From Intestinimonas sp. (GTDB taxonomy: Bacteria > Bacillota > Clostridia > Oscillospirales > Oscillospiraceae): a DNA stretch of 43,680 nt. The notes under the pieces are model-generated. The model did not search any database. It was not told where the DNA came from and was given only the letters and a program-made list of their open reading frames with translations. Below are positions 28,886-36,507 of this stretch, piece after piece (position 1 is the first letter of the stretch; every line of letters starts with the position of its first letter). The position numbers and the translations under genes are program-made. Location: contig JALCSB010000015.1 of the NCBI GenBank assembly GCA_022653075.1, positions 1-43,680 on the forward strand. Direction: 5' to 3'.

Positions 28886-29144
28886 GTTGGTTCCTTTCAG
28901 TGCATGTCAGTGCATGAATTTTTTTCAGTGTCAGGAAAAAGAGAATACTGGTGACGGCAGCGCCCACGGCAGCTTCGGTAATGGCCAGATCCGGGCTTTC
29001 CAGCAGAATCCACAGCACCGCCATGATCAGGCTGAAGGACATATAGACGATCACGGTCAGCAGCAAATGTCGGCACAAAGGCGCGGATATGGCGCAGACG
29101 ATCAGCCCAACCAGCAGAATATTCTCCAGAATGACTACACTCAT
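28878..29144 (-). CDS. MbhD/DUF4040-type small antiporter subunit
   Basis: 88 aa, three membrane helices, with the family motif LESPDLAITEAAVGAAVTSILFF, equal to part of the C-terminus of MrpA and to MbhD of membrane-bound hydrogenases. It overlaps the preceding gene by four bases (ATGA) and the next by eight. Confidence 0.88.
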   Translation of the reverse strand: MSVVILENILLVGLIVCAISAPLCRHLLLTVIVYMSFSLIMAVLWILLESPDLAITEAAVGAAVTSILFFLTLKKIHALTCTERNQHE

Positions 29145-29464
29145 CGCCTCTCCACCTCACATTTCTTTCCAATGTCGGGATGGGTAAGGTATTCCATTTC
29201 GGCCAACAGGTGACTGGCCACGGGGCTTACCAGCCACATAAACACCAGAATTAGCAGGGTCTTAAAGGAAATAACCGACCAGCCCCGCATGAGAATGGTA
29301 CCGATTAGAATGCAAAAAATTCCGAGCGTATCGCCTACAGCCGCGGCATGCAGGCGGTTAAGCACATAGTGCAGGCGGAAGATGCCCAGCACCGAGGTAA
29401 AAAAGACAAAAACACCGGCCAGAATGAAAACAAGGCCCAAGACCGTAAAAATTGTACTAATCAT
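29141..29464 (-). CDS. mrpG: MrpG/MnhG antiporter subunit
   Basis: 107 aa, starting at ATG 29464 after AGGAGG; longer readings to 29611 are shadows. Three helices, with the MrpG pattern GIFRLHYVLNRLHAAAVGDTLGIFCILIG (P/H-D-x-x-x-RLHA). It overlaps the end of mrpF by eight bases. Confidence 0.9.
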   Translation of the reverse strand: MISTIFTVLGLVFILAGVFVFFTSVLGIFRLHYVLNRLHAAAVGDTLGIFCILIGTILMRGWSVISFKTLLILVFMWLVSPVASHLLAEMEYLTHPDIGKKCEVERR

Positions 29465-29786
29465 GTTGCGCTTCCTCCTGTTCCTGTTTTTTACACGGGT
29501 CCTTCCCCTTCTGGCATTTATGCCGGACGGTGACAAGTCTGGCCAGCACCACCACCGTAAGAAAGCTGAGCAGCGCGTAGACCAGCGCCACATCGATGAG
29601 AAAATCTTCATCCATATAGAGTGCCAAAACGGCGGTAATGCCGAGGACCATGGTATTGATCATATTGACCACCATGATCCGGTCCGTAAACCTTGGACCT
29701 ATAACTCCGCGTATCAAAGTGACCAACATCAGAAGAGCCAGCGCGATGGCGCTGCCAATCAGGATGTAGCGTCCAACTGCTTCCAC
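29457..29786 (-). CDS. mrpF: MrpF/MnhF antiporter subunit
   Basis: 109 aa, GTG start at 29786 after GGAGGAG. Three helices; MrpF motif GPRFTDRIMVVNMINTMVLG, with the conserved Asp-Arg. The Lys/Gln/Glu-rich tail (CQKGKDPCKKQEQEEAQHD) has two Cys residues and is longer than usual. Confidence 0.9.
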   Translation of the reverse strand: MEAVGRYILIGSAIALALLMLVTLIRGVIGPRFTDRIMVVNMINTMVLGITAVLALYMDEDFLIDVALVYALLSFLTVVVLARLVTVRHKCQKGKDPCKKQEQEEAQHD

Positions 29787-29789
29787 GCT

Positions 29790-30248
29790 TTACTCCTCCA
29801 GTCCTTTAATTTTTTGGCTGAACGGGCAGTTCTCAATACCATCCCCATAGGCGTCATCCATGGCGTGGACGCAGAAATGCGCCCCATTGGCATAGACGGT
29901 GATGGTGCCTGGGGTCAACGTGATGGAGTTGGCCAGCAGAACCCGGCCGCCATCTGTTTTCAGATCAGTGTGAAACTGAATGAGTTTGGGATGAATCTCC
30001 CGAGGGTGCGTATAGATGAGTTTCATAACCGACAGGCAGGACTTGAGCATCTCCCAAAGCAGGAAGCCGAAATACCGGATCGCGGGACCTGTCTTATGCA
30101 GGAGCGGCAAATCATGCCGGACGGTAGACCCCATAACCCTGCGGCTGAACACAGTCATGAGTGCAGAGGCAATCAGTCCGAACAGGACACTTTCTGCGGT
30201 AAACTGGCCGCTGAGCAAAAGCCAGACGGCAAAAAAAAGAACAAACAT
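29790..30248 (-). CDS. mrpE: MrpE/MnhE antiporter subunit
   Basis: 152 aa, with an N-terminal double helix and a C-terminal domain containing LANSITLTPGTITVYANGAHFCVHAMD, the family-typical NSITLTPGT segment. It is the first gene of the ten-gene operon. An AGGTGG site lies before the ATG. Confidence 0.9.
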   Translation of the reverse strand: MFVLFFAVWLLLSGQFTAESVLFGLIASALMTVFSRRVMGSTVRHDLPLLHKTGPAIRYFGFLLWEMLKSCLSVMKLIYTHPREIHPKLIQFHTDLKTDGGRVLLANSITLTPGTITVYANGAHFCVHAMDDAYGDGIENCPFSQKIKGLEE

Positions 30249-30420
30249 AGTTCCACCTCGCTTATCGCTTCATTTTTGACAAAATAAATCGCCATATACA
30301 AGGACGGTATCCCCCCACCGTTTCTGTATTGGCGTTATCCCGGTGTTTATCAAACAACATACAGCATACGGTAATCCTGCCGCAGCCGTTTTGCTTTGTG
30401 CGCAGCAAACAAATTTATTT
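30249..30420 (-). promoter_or_regulatory. Long structured 5' leader of the antiporter operon
   Basis: About 170 bases of untranslated leader lie between the predicted transcription start and mrpE. Part of it (30290-30334) can fold, on the - strand, as CGCC/GGCG, then ATACA/TGTAT, then ACGGT/ACCGT around a G-rich loop (GGGGGGAT). This nesting looks organised. It is not a known riboswitch that I can name. It may regulate the operon in response to an ion or pH. Confidence 0.45.
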
Positions 30421-30426
30421 ACAATT

Positions 30427-30455
30427 ATTATAAGTTTTATGTTGATAAATGTCAA
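30427..30455 (-). promoter_or_regulatory. mrpE: Consensus promoter of the antiporter operon
   Basis: On the - strand a perfect TTGACA (30455-30450) and a perfect TATAAT (30432-30427) are separated by 17 bases. The -35 lies inside an inverted repeat TGTTGA/TCAACA (30440-30457). Confidence 0.85.
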
Positions 30456-30742
30456 CAAACCCCTGACATTTCCAGCACAAAAACTATCTGACAGGTTGTC
30501 CAAAGTTTCGTATACGGAATTATGTACTTTGCCTATAACCATACCTATTTTTGGGCGCTTATTAGATTTTATGGTAAAATCTTACCAATTAGAACCATAT
30601 TGTTTCTATATCTTCCAGCGGGATGCGTAAAGTAAAACGGAGCGGTCCGCGCCATAGGGAAGGCTTCATCAGGCGTTTTTGTTATACTGCTATAAAACAA
30701 TTCCGGAAAATTTGGTATTGTCAGCCGCCGACACGTGTGAGC
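30456..30742. other. Intergenic region without a supported gene
   Basis: AT-rich, no convincing open frame on either strand and no clear terminator hairpin for the gene at 30743. A TATACT-like sequence (30684-30689) is present without a good -35. Confidence 0.6.
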
Positions 30743-31069
30743 TCATCGCTGCTTTAATCTCCGGAATTCTGCCACCATTTCCTCATAAGGAAGCGGCGGC
30801 TCACGGTTAATGGCCTCCGCCTCTGCCTCCACCCAGGCAAAGGCAGATTCTATACCGTCCTGGTCCAGTGGAAACCGGCAGGTATTGCGGATCTCTGCCA
30901 GCTCATAACCAAACGGACCTCTCCACACCTGGGCCGTGAGCTGCCGGACCGGTTCCTTACCCTCCTGATCTTTTTTTTCCGCGTCGGGCGTAAGCATAAA
31001 GCGGGCATTGCCGATCTCTGCGCCCCAGCGGTTCCCATATTGAAAATGCTGAAGATTCGGTTTGAACAT
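30743..31069 (-). CDS. Small conserved-looking protein of unknown function
   Basis: 108 aa from ATG 31069, with AAAGGAG nine bases upstream; the frame extends to 31117 but inside the upstream gene. Soluble, with many Glu/Arg/Trp; no domain that I recognise (features: FQYGNRWGAEIGNARFMLTPDAEKKDQ in the middle, then FAWVEAEAEAINREPPLPYEEMVAEF). It begins 19 bases after the cation exchanger stop, so it is probably co-transcribed and thus also under the Mn2+ riboswitch. Confidence 0.65.
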   Translation of the reverse strand: MFKPNLQHFQYGNRWGAEIGNARFMLTPDAEKKDQEGKEPVRQLTAQVWRGPFGYELAEIRNTCRFPLDQDGIESAFAWVEAEAEAINREPPLPYEEMVAEFRRLKQR

Positions 31070-31088
31070 CACATTTTTCTCCTTTCGC

Positions 31089-32027
31089 TTACAAAACCAG
31101 TGCCAGATAACCCACATAGGTTGCCAGCAGACACAGTCCCTGTACCCGGGTAAATTTCTGCCAGATCAGTATGGGCACAACGCCCACGGCACAGATCAGG
31201 AGGCAGGCAGGCAGGTCCAGAGCCACCGACTGCCGGGACAACGGCAGGGTCTTTCCGGATATCAGAGAGCATAGGGGCAGAATCAGAGTGACGTCAATAA
31301 TATTCGCACCCAGAATATTGCCCACGGACAGGCTGGACTGCTTCTTCGCAATGGCGGTGAGGGTGGTGATCAGCTCCGGCAAAGAAGTTCCGATAGCCAC
31401 CAGCGTAATGGCGATAATCCGCTCCGGTACCCCCAGAACTGCGGCGATGGCACTGCCGCTGCTGATCAGCAGCCGGGAACCGATCACGATACCGGCGGCG
31501 CCCAGCAAGAATCCAACCATGTTTTTTTTCAGCTCACCCCGTTTCGGAACCGACCGGGTTGAGTTCTCCGTGGTCAGACGGGCGCTGCGCAGGTTTTCCC
31601 CCACAAAAATAACAAACAGCAGGACCAGCAGCACACTGCCCCACACCTGCAGCACACCCTCTGTAGAGGCTAACAGCAGCACAGCCGTGGAAGCCAGCAG
31701 CAGCAGACATTTGATAAGATAGTACGACCGGCTGGCCGCAGCCGGAATACATAGCACGGAGATAGCCAGAATAAGGCCGGTATTCGCACTGACGGAGCCC
31801 ACCGCGTTGCCCACAGCCATATCCACCTTGTTCCCCGCCGCCGCCATAAGAGAGACGATCATCTCCGGCATGGTGGTGGCCAGACTCACAATGGTAGCTC
31901 CTACAATGAATTTAGGGATACCGGACACCTCGGCGATCCAACTGGCCGCATCCACGAACCAGTCTCCACCCTTTACGATCAGTACCACCCCGACCGCAAA
32001 AAGCGCCGCTTCTATCCATAGTGACAT
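31089..32027 (-). CDS. CaCA-family cation exchanger (YrbG-like Na+/Ca2+ antiporter)
   Basis: 312 aa from ATG 32027, with AGGAGAG eight bases upstream. Longer frames run through the riboswitch terminator. About ten helices with the two alpha repeats: GGDWFVDAASWIAEVSGIPKFIVGATIVSLATTMPEMIVSL and ITLVAIGTSLPELITTLTAIA...GNILGANIIDVTLIL. CaCA proteins exchange Na+ (or H+/K+) for Ca2+. Control by a yybP-ykoY leader points to Mn2+ (or Ca2+/Mn2+) export as its role here. Confidence 0.92.
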   Translation of the reverse strand: MSLWIEAALFAVGVVLIVKGGDWFVDAASWIAEVSGIPKFIVGATIVSLATTMPEMIVSLMAAAGNKVDMAVGNAVGSVSANTGLILAISVLCIPAAASRSYYLIKCLLLLASTAVLLLASTEGVLQVWGSVLLVLLFVIFVGENLRSARLTTENSTRSVPKRGELKKNMVGFLLGAAGIVIGSRLLISSGSAIAAVLGVPERIIAITLVAIGTSLPELITTLTAIAKKQSSLSVGNILGANIIDVTLILPLCSLISGKTLPLSRQSVALDLPACLLICAVGVVPILIWQKFTRVQGLCLLATYVGYLALVL

Positions 32028-32077
32028 AATTTTCGCTCTCCTGTTCTCTTTTTCAAAATTCCGATGCAGCAGAATAA

Positions 32078-32200
32078 AAAAAGGCCTGCCTGCAATTGGA
32101 TTGCAGACAAGTCTCATTGTTCAAAACCAAACCAGATATAAAATCATGATGTTGATTTGGTTACACTTCCCGAAACAGAGTGCCAATTACTCCCTTATCT
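32078..32200 (-). ncRNA. yybP-ykoY riboswitch (Mn2+-sensing) with terminator
   Basis: On the - strand the element begins with AGGGAGTAATTGGCA (end near 32195) and has the closing segment CAATGAGACTTGTC (about 32119-32106), both typical of yybP-ykoY. The last stem (GACTTGTCTGCAA with TTGCAGGCAGGCC) is followed by seven T residues at 32082-32076. In known members Mn2+ binding lets transcription proceed into cation-export genes. The element lies just before the exchanger start. Confidence 0.85.
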
Positions 32201-32207
32201 TGCGATC

Positions 32208-32237
32208 AGTGTACCATAATCTTCCCGCCCCTGTCAA
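32208..32237 (-). promoter_or_regulatory. Promoter of the riboswitch-exchanger unit
   Basis: TTGACA (32237-32232) and TACACT (32213-32208) with an 18-base spacer on the - strand, directly upstream of the riboswitch. Confidence 0.6.
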
Positions 32238-32337
32238 CCGGTTTTTTCTTCCTGTTTTTACCACGAAAATCCGACCATTTTCCGCATTAAACAGAAGGAT
32301 CTCGCTTACTTTGTAAAATTTCTGTGAATTGTGACCA

Positions 32338-32366
32338 TTGATATTCTCTGCCGCATCTCGTATAAT
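32338..32366 (+). promoter_or_regulatory. Promoter of the second T-box/permease/larA unit
   Basis: TTGATA (32338-32343) and TATAAT (32361-32366) with a 17-base spacer, just before T-box leader 2. Confidence 0.8.
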
Positions 32367-32371
32367 GCATG

Positions 32372-32640
32372 CATTACACACAAAAGCAATGACTGGGTTG
32401 GGACGCGCGTTCCCGTCTGTCACAGAGAGCCGCCCAAAGGTGAGAAGGCGGTACGGACTTGCGTATCCGGATCGCCTACGAGCTGCCGTTGCCAACAGAG
32501 TCCCGGGCTCCCAGTAGTTACGGCCGGTTTCTCTCCGTTAGAGGGTTTAAGTGGCGGCAGATTTCTGCCGTAAAAAGAGTGGTACCGCGGAAGCGCAGCT
32601 TTCGTCTCTTTCTCCTTTGTGGGAAAGAGGCGTTTTTTTA
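32372..32640 (+). ncRNA. T-box leader 2 (tRNA-sensing riboswitch)
   Basis: Stem I has CAGAGAG (32423-32429), a helix GTCTGT/ACGGAC, and a base helix in which ACTGGG pairs with CCCAGT (near 32392 and 32512). The T-box sequence AGAGTGGTACCGCGG lies at 32576-32590. The terminator is CGTCTCTTTC (32603-32612) with GAAAGAGGCG (32623-32632) and seven T. Counting back from GAGC (32480-32483), as in other T-boxes, would make the specifier ATC (32471-32473, Ile), but I could not confirm this fold. Regulates the permease and larA copy 2. Confidence 0.88.
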
Positions 32641-32692
32641 TTTCCATATGCGTTTCGTGAACCATGTTTCGAAAGAAAAGAAGGTATGTCAT

Positions 32693-34168
32693 ATGGTCTT
32701 GCTCGCTATCAGTCCTATTGTTCTTGTCCTGATCGGCATGATCGGGTTTCGGAAACCCGCCATGGTCATTGCTCCCATCGCGCTTATTTACGCCGCCATT
32801 CTTGGCATAACCTGCTTCAGCGCAGAACCCGGTATGGTTGTCTCTCAGTGCGGAAAGGGCCTTGTGGAAGGCTTTAAAATTATTTTGTTACTGTTCTCCT
32901 CCTTTGTCATCCTGCAAATGATGAAGGAGACCGGCGCCATGGATCAAGTCAAACGCATACTTGCCAACATTACTGGTGACCGCCGGGCTCAGCTGATTAT
33001 CGTGGGCCTCATGCTCCCCATTTTTTTGGAGGGCGCAGCCGGAGCCGGCTCCCCCGCCGCCATCGCAGCCCCGTTTCTGGTGGGCCTGGGCTTTGACCCG
33101 GTCACCGCCGCCATGGTCGCCCTGCTGGGCGACGCCACGCCCTGTTCCTGGGGCGGTGCGGGCCTGACCACTATTACCGGAAGCGCCTATCTGGTCAGCC
33201 AGGGCTGCATGACCACCGCGCAGGCTTCCGCCATGGTGGGCCGGTTCCATATGTTTGGAGTCCTCATCATCCCCGCTCTCATCGTCCTTCTGGTGTTTGG
33301 CGCCAAGGGCTTTAGAGGCATTGGCCACTACGTGATTTTCTCCAGTGTCTCCACCTCTCTGGTTATGTTTTTGCTGTCCAATTTCGTGGGCCCTGAAATC
33401 ACCAGTCTGGGTACTGGACTTATCTCTATCGCCCTGTCCGTCCTGTTCCTCAAAAACATAAAGCTGGACACTCCGGAGGAATACCGTTACGTCCCCGACC
33501 AGCACACTGTGCTTAAATATCATACCCTTCAGGCCTTCGGCCCCTACCTGGCCATGGTCATCCTGTTGCCCGTGGTGCGCTATACCTTCCCCTGGGCCGT
33601 GCTGACCAAATTTGGCTACATCGTCTGGGTGGACTGCGTGGTCTTTCTCTGCGCCGTGATCGGCGCGGTCATGCTGAAGGCATCTCCCGCCGACTTCGGG
33701 AGTTATCTGGCCGTCACGGTCAAAAAGCTTTTGCCCGCTTTTATCACAATGTCCTCTCTGCTCGTCGTCTCCTACATCATGCAAAAGGCCGGTATGCTCG
33801 GCCTGGTGGCTCAGTTCCTGGCTGGCGCGGCCGGTGCCGCTTATCCCGCTGTGGCGGCGCTGATCGGTTCCACCGGGGCCTTTATCACCGGCACCGGCCT
33901 CGGCTCCAATATCATGTTTGCGCCGATGCACCTGGAGGCAGCTTTAAATCTGCACATGAATCCCATCACCGTGTTCTCGGCTCAGAACGCTGGAGCCTCC
34001 ATCGGCAACATGATTTGTCCCAACAACGTGGTTGCCTGCTCCACCACCGTGGGTCTCATCGGGCGTGAAGGTGAAGTGATGCGGAAGGTATTTCCACCTT
34101 TTTTCGTACTGCTGGCTCTCTATATGATTCTGGCCCTGCTGTACACCAGCGTTCTTTTCCCCGCGTAA
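32693..34168 (+). CDS. lctP: L-lactate permease (LctP)-family transporter
   Basis: 491 aa from ATG 32693, with AAAGAAGG eight bases upstream; the open frame begins earlier, inside the T-box. About 12-14 helices. Family features: LEGAAGAGSPAAIAAPFLVGLGFDP, GDATPCSWGGAGLTT, and near the end SAQNAGASIGNMICPNNVVACSTTVGLIGREGEVMRK. LctP proteins import lactate, glycolate and related 2-hydroxy acids with H+ (or Na+). It is slightly shorter than E. coli LldP, with no visible truncation. T-box control suggests that its substrate may be linked to an amino acid. Confidence 0.87.
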   Translation: MVLLAISPIVLVLIGMIGFRKPAMVIAPIALIYAAILGITCFSAEPGMVVSQCGKGLVEGFKIILLLFSSFVILQMMKETGAMDQVKRILANITGDRRAQLIIVGLMLPIFLEGAAGAGSPAAIAAPFLVGLGFDPVTAAMVALLGDATPCSWGGAGLTTITGSAYLVSQGCMTTAQASAMVGRFHMFGVLIIPALIVLLVFGAKGFRGIGHYVIFSSVSTSLVMFLLSNFVGPEITSLGTGLISIALSVLFLKNIKLDTPEEYRYVPDQHTVLKYHTLQAFGPYLAMVILLPVVRYTFPWAVLTKFGYIVWVDCVVFLCAVIGAVMLKASPADFGSYLAVTVKKLLPAFITMSSLLVVSYIMQKAGMLGLVAQFLAGAAGAAYPAVAALIGSTGAFITGTGLGSNIMFAPMHLEAALNLHMNPITVFSAQNAGASIGNMICPNNVVACSTTVGLIGREGEVMRKVFPPFFVLLALYMILALLYTSVLFPA

Positions 34169-34221
34169 TTCTATGCCGCGTAAATAATAACTGAATTTTT
34201 ATCTGAAAGGATGTGTCTCTG

Positions 34222-35511
34222 ATGTCCCATACCATGAATTACAGCAAAACATTCTTTACCGTCCCCGTTCCTGAGGACCGTATCGCCTGTGAACTGGAGG
34301 CCAACACTGTTCCCCTGCCCGAACGCACGCCAGAGGAAAACGTACGCTATGCGCTGGCCCACCCCATCGGAAGCCCCACGCTGGACAGGTTGGTAACACC
34401 CGGTGAGAAGGTCTGTGTCATCATCCCCGACGTGACCCGCCGCTGGCAATCCCCCGGCGTGTACGTCCCCATCGTCATTGAGGCCCTGAACCAGGCCGGC
34501 ATCCCCGACCGGGACATCACCATCCTCAGCGCCAACGGCACGCACCGGAAGCAGTCCGACGAGGAAAAGGTCTCGCTGGTCTCTCAGGACATCTTCGACC
34601 GCATCGGCGTGGTAGATCATGTCTGCACCGACAAGGACAGCCTGGTCTATCTGGGCACCACCAGCCGCGGCACCCCCGTCTGGGTCAACAAGCTGGCCAT
34701 GGAGGCCGATAAAGTCATCCTGACCGGCGGCATCACCTACCATTTCCTGGCTGGCTTCGGCGGCGGCCGGAAGTATATTCTGCCTGGTATATCCGGCCAT
34801 GAGACTATTATGAAAAATCATAATCTGGCCCTGAATCCCGGCTTTGGCAGCGGCTCCAATCCGGAGGTCCGTAGCGCTAACCTATCTGCTTCCAACCCGT
34901 TCCACATGGATATGGCGGAGGCGGCGGCCATGGTAAAGCCCGCTTTTCTGATGAACGTAGTGGTAAACGACAGTTTTCAGATTATCTCCGCATTCGCCGG
35001 CGACTATATCAAGGCCCACAAGGAGGGCTGCAAGCTGGTGGACCGCATGGAGGGCATCCATGTAACCGAGCGCACCCCGCTGGTCATTGCCAGCGCCGGA
35101 GGCTATCCCAAGGATATCAACCTCTATCAGTCCTCCAAGACTCTTTGCAATGCTTTGGCTGTGGCAGAACCGGGCGGCGCCATCATTCTGCTCTCCGAAT
35201 GCACCGAAAATTTCGGTGACGTCGAGTGCGGCAAGCTCATTACCGGCTTTGACAATATGGACGCACGAGAACACTACGTCCGTGACAACTTCTCCATTGG
35301 CGGCTTTATCGGTTTCATGTTCGCCGAAGCAGCGGAAAAGCACAACCTGATTCTTGTCACCAGCATGGACCAGTCTCAGTTTTGCAAGACCAAGATTAAG
35401 ACGGCTAAAACACTGGACGAGGCGCTGTCTTTCGCTTACCGGCTGGTCGGGAAGGATGATCTGCGGGTCACTTTACTGCCTCACGGGGCCAATACGCTGC
35501 CCAAGTTTTAA
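34222..35511 (+). CDS. larA: LarA-family 2-hydroxyacid racemase/epimerase, copy 2 (DUF2088)
   Basis: 429 aa from ATG 34222 (GAAAGGA about ten bases upstream; a GTG at 34213 is less likely). Counting from this start, H108, H174, K184 and H200 (GTHRK, YHFLAGFGGGRK, IMKNH) coincide exactly in number with the catalytic residues of L. plantarum LarA, so the nickel-pincer enzyme is expected to be active. It shares the DUF2088 fold and the AGGYPKDINLYQSSK segment with copy 1, but the sequences have diverged a lot. Expression depends on T-box 2. Substrate unknown; the adjacent LctP permease suggests a lactate-like acid. Confidence 0.87.
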   Translation: MSHTMNYSKTFFTVPVPEDRIACELEANTVPLPERTPEENVRYALAHPIGSPTLDRLVTPGEKVCVIIPDVTRRWQSPGVYVPIVIEALNQAGIPDRDITILSANGTHRKQSDEEKVSLVSQDIFDRIGVVDHVCTDKDSLVYLGTTSRGTPVWVNKLAMEADKVILTGGITYHFLAGFGGGRKYILPGISGHETIMKNHNLALNPGFGSGSNPEVRSANLSASNPFHMDMAEAAAMVKPAFLMNVVVNDSFQIISAFAGDYIKAHKEGCKLVDRMEGIHVTERTPLVIASAGGYPKDINLYQSSKTLCNALAVAEPGGAIILLSECTENFGDVECGKLITGFDNMDAREHYVRDNFSIGGFIGFMFAEAAEKHNLILVTSMDQSQFCKTKIKTAKTLDEALSFAYRLVGKDDLRVTLLPHGANTLPKF

Positions 35512-35539
35512 TCGGACCAACATCAGCAGCTTTTTTCGT

Positions 35540-36367
35540 TCAATAGGAGGCGGCACGGTATGGCAGGTCCTCAAATACATGACCATTAAAGTCCCTGTGG
35601 AACCAGTCGCTGAGCGGTCGGTCCTGGGCAATGGCGGCAAAAAATCCACTCACCTGTTCAGCCGTGGGCGTAACTGCCGACGCCATCATGGCGGCCAGTG
35701 CTTCGTTGGTTTCCGCGCTGGCCGGGGCGGGCTCCCGGTCGATGATCAAGCCACGCAGCTTGTAAAGCGGGCGAAAGCGGGACAGGCGTTCCGATACGCG
35801 GACGGCCCGGGTCCCGTAGGCCAGGTGGAGCAGCCGGATGATCCGGACCATGGATGAATAAGAAGCCCAGTACTGGTGGGGCGTCAGGCGTGGATAGGCA
35901 CGGCAGGCCGCCACACAGGTGGCAGTCCCGGGCAAAACGGGCAGGTAGGCCTGATGCAGTGGAGACAGGCCGTCTCCATCCATCAGCATCCGGTCATATT
36001 CCATCTCCATAGCCTGATGCAAAATCTCGCCCTCGGCAGCTTTGGAATTGATGTAACCATGGCAGATACTGTCCAAACCAAGATGGCAGAAAAAACCGGC
36101 GGCATAACCCCTGCTCATGGGCAGATTCTCCTCCACCGCGGTGCGCAGCCGCTCCCCAGCGAGGTAAGCCGATGTATGATGTGCGGCGAAACCTTCCCGT
36201 CGGACGGCATTGGTTGGAGTACCAGCGCGGTAGAAGAACAGCGGGTCCGGGCCGAGACAGCCTAGATCAAACGCCTCCCGCTCCGCACCGACGCGCAGTG
36301 CCAGCGTCTCCGGAAGCTGTTTCAGCACCTGGGCCCCGAATTTTAAATGTGCATAATAATTCGGCAT
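35540..36367 (-). CDS. Zinc-dependent phospholipase C-like protein
   Basis: 275 aa, no signal peptide seen. The pattern of His and Asp at the start (MPNYYAHLKFG, GCLGPDPLFFY, AHHTSAYL, GFFCHLGLDSICHGYI) is that of the Zn_dep_PLPC family (PF00882), where these residues bind zinc. Many bacterial members are uncharacterised cytoplasmic proteins, so a phospholipase role is not assured. It is convergent with larA copy 2 (28 bases apart) and has only a weak ribosome site (AAGAAAG). Confidence 0.75.
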   Translation of the reverse strand: MPNYYAHLKFGAQVLKQLPETLALRVGAEREAFDLGCLGPDPLFFYRAGTPTNAVRREGFAAHHTSAYLAGERLRTAVEENLPMSRGYAAGFFCHLGLDSICHGYINSKAAEGEILHQAMEMEYDRMLMDGDGLSPLHQAYLPVLPGTATCVAACRAYPRLTPHQYWASYSSMVRIIRLLHLAYGTRAVRVSERLSRFRPLYKLRGLIIDREPAPASAETNEALAAMMASAVTPTAEQVSGFFAAIAQDRPLSDWFHRDFNGHVFEDLPYRAASY

Positions 36368-36420
36368 ATAATTAAGACTGCTTTCTTGCCCGACAAAGGC
36401 GGGCTAATATGATTTTACGA

Positions 36421-36471
36421 AAAAAGAAAAGTCGTGGTACAGTAGAAGCGCTTTTCCTCTATTGTACCACG
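36421..36471 (-). terminator. Terminator of the liv operon
   Basis: Stem CGTGGTACAGTAGA (36433-36446) with TCTATTGTACCACG (36458-36471), one G-T pair, followed on the - strand by ACTTTTCTTTTTT. It lies 36 bases after the last transporter gene. Confidence 0.85.
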
Positions 36472-36507
36472 GCCTATTTCTTTGTCAACAGGAACCCTCA
36501 TCCAGAT

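Noticed and set aside
30290-30334. Calling the antiporter leader a Na+ (DUF1646) or c-di-AMP riboswitch
   Set aside because: I cannot match conserved bases of those classes by eye; reported only as an unknown structured leader.
30270-30542. 90-codon - strand open frame in the antiporter leader
   Set aside because: Starts upstream of the consensus promoter and overlaps it and the structured leader; no ribosome site, no family.
32888-33931. 347-codon - strand open frame
   Set aside because: Antisense to the LctP permease; composition artefact (Gly, His, Asp).
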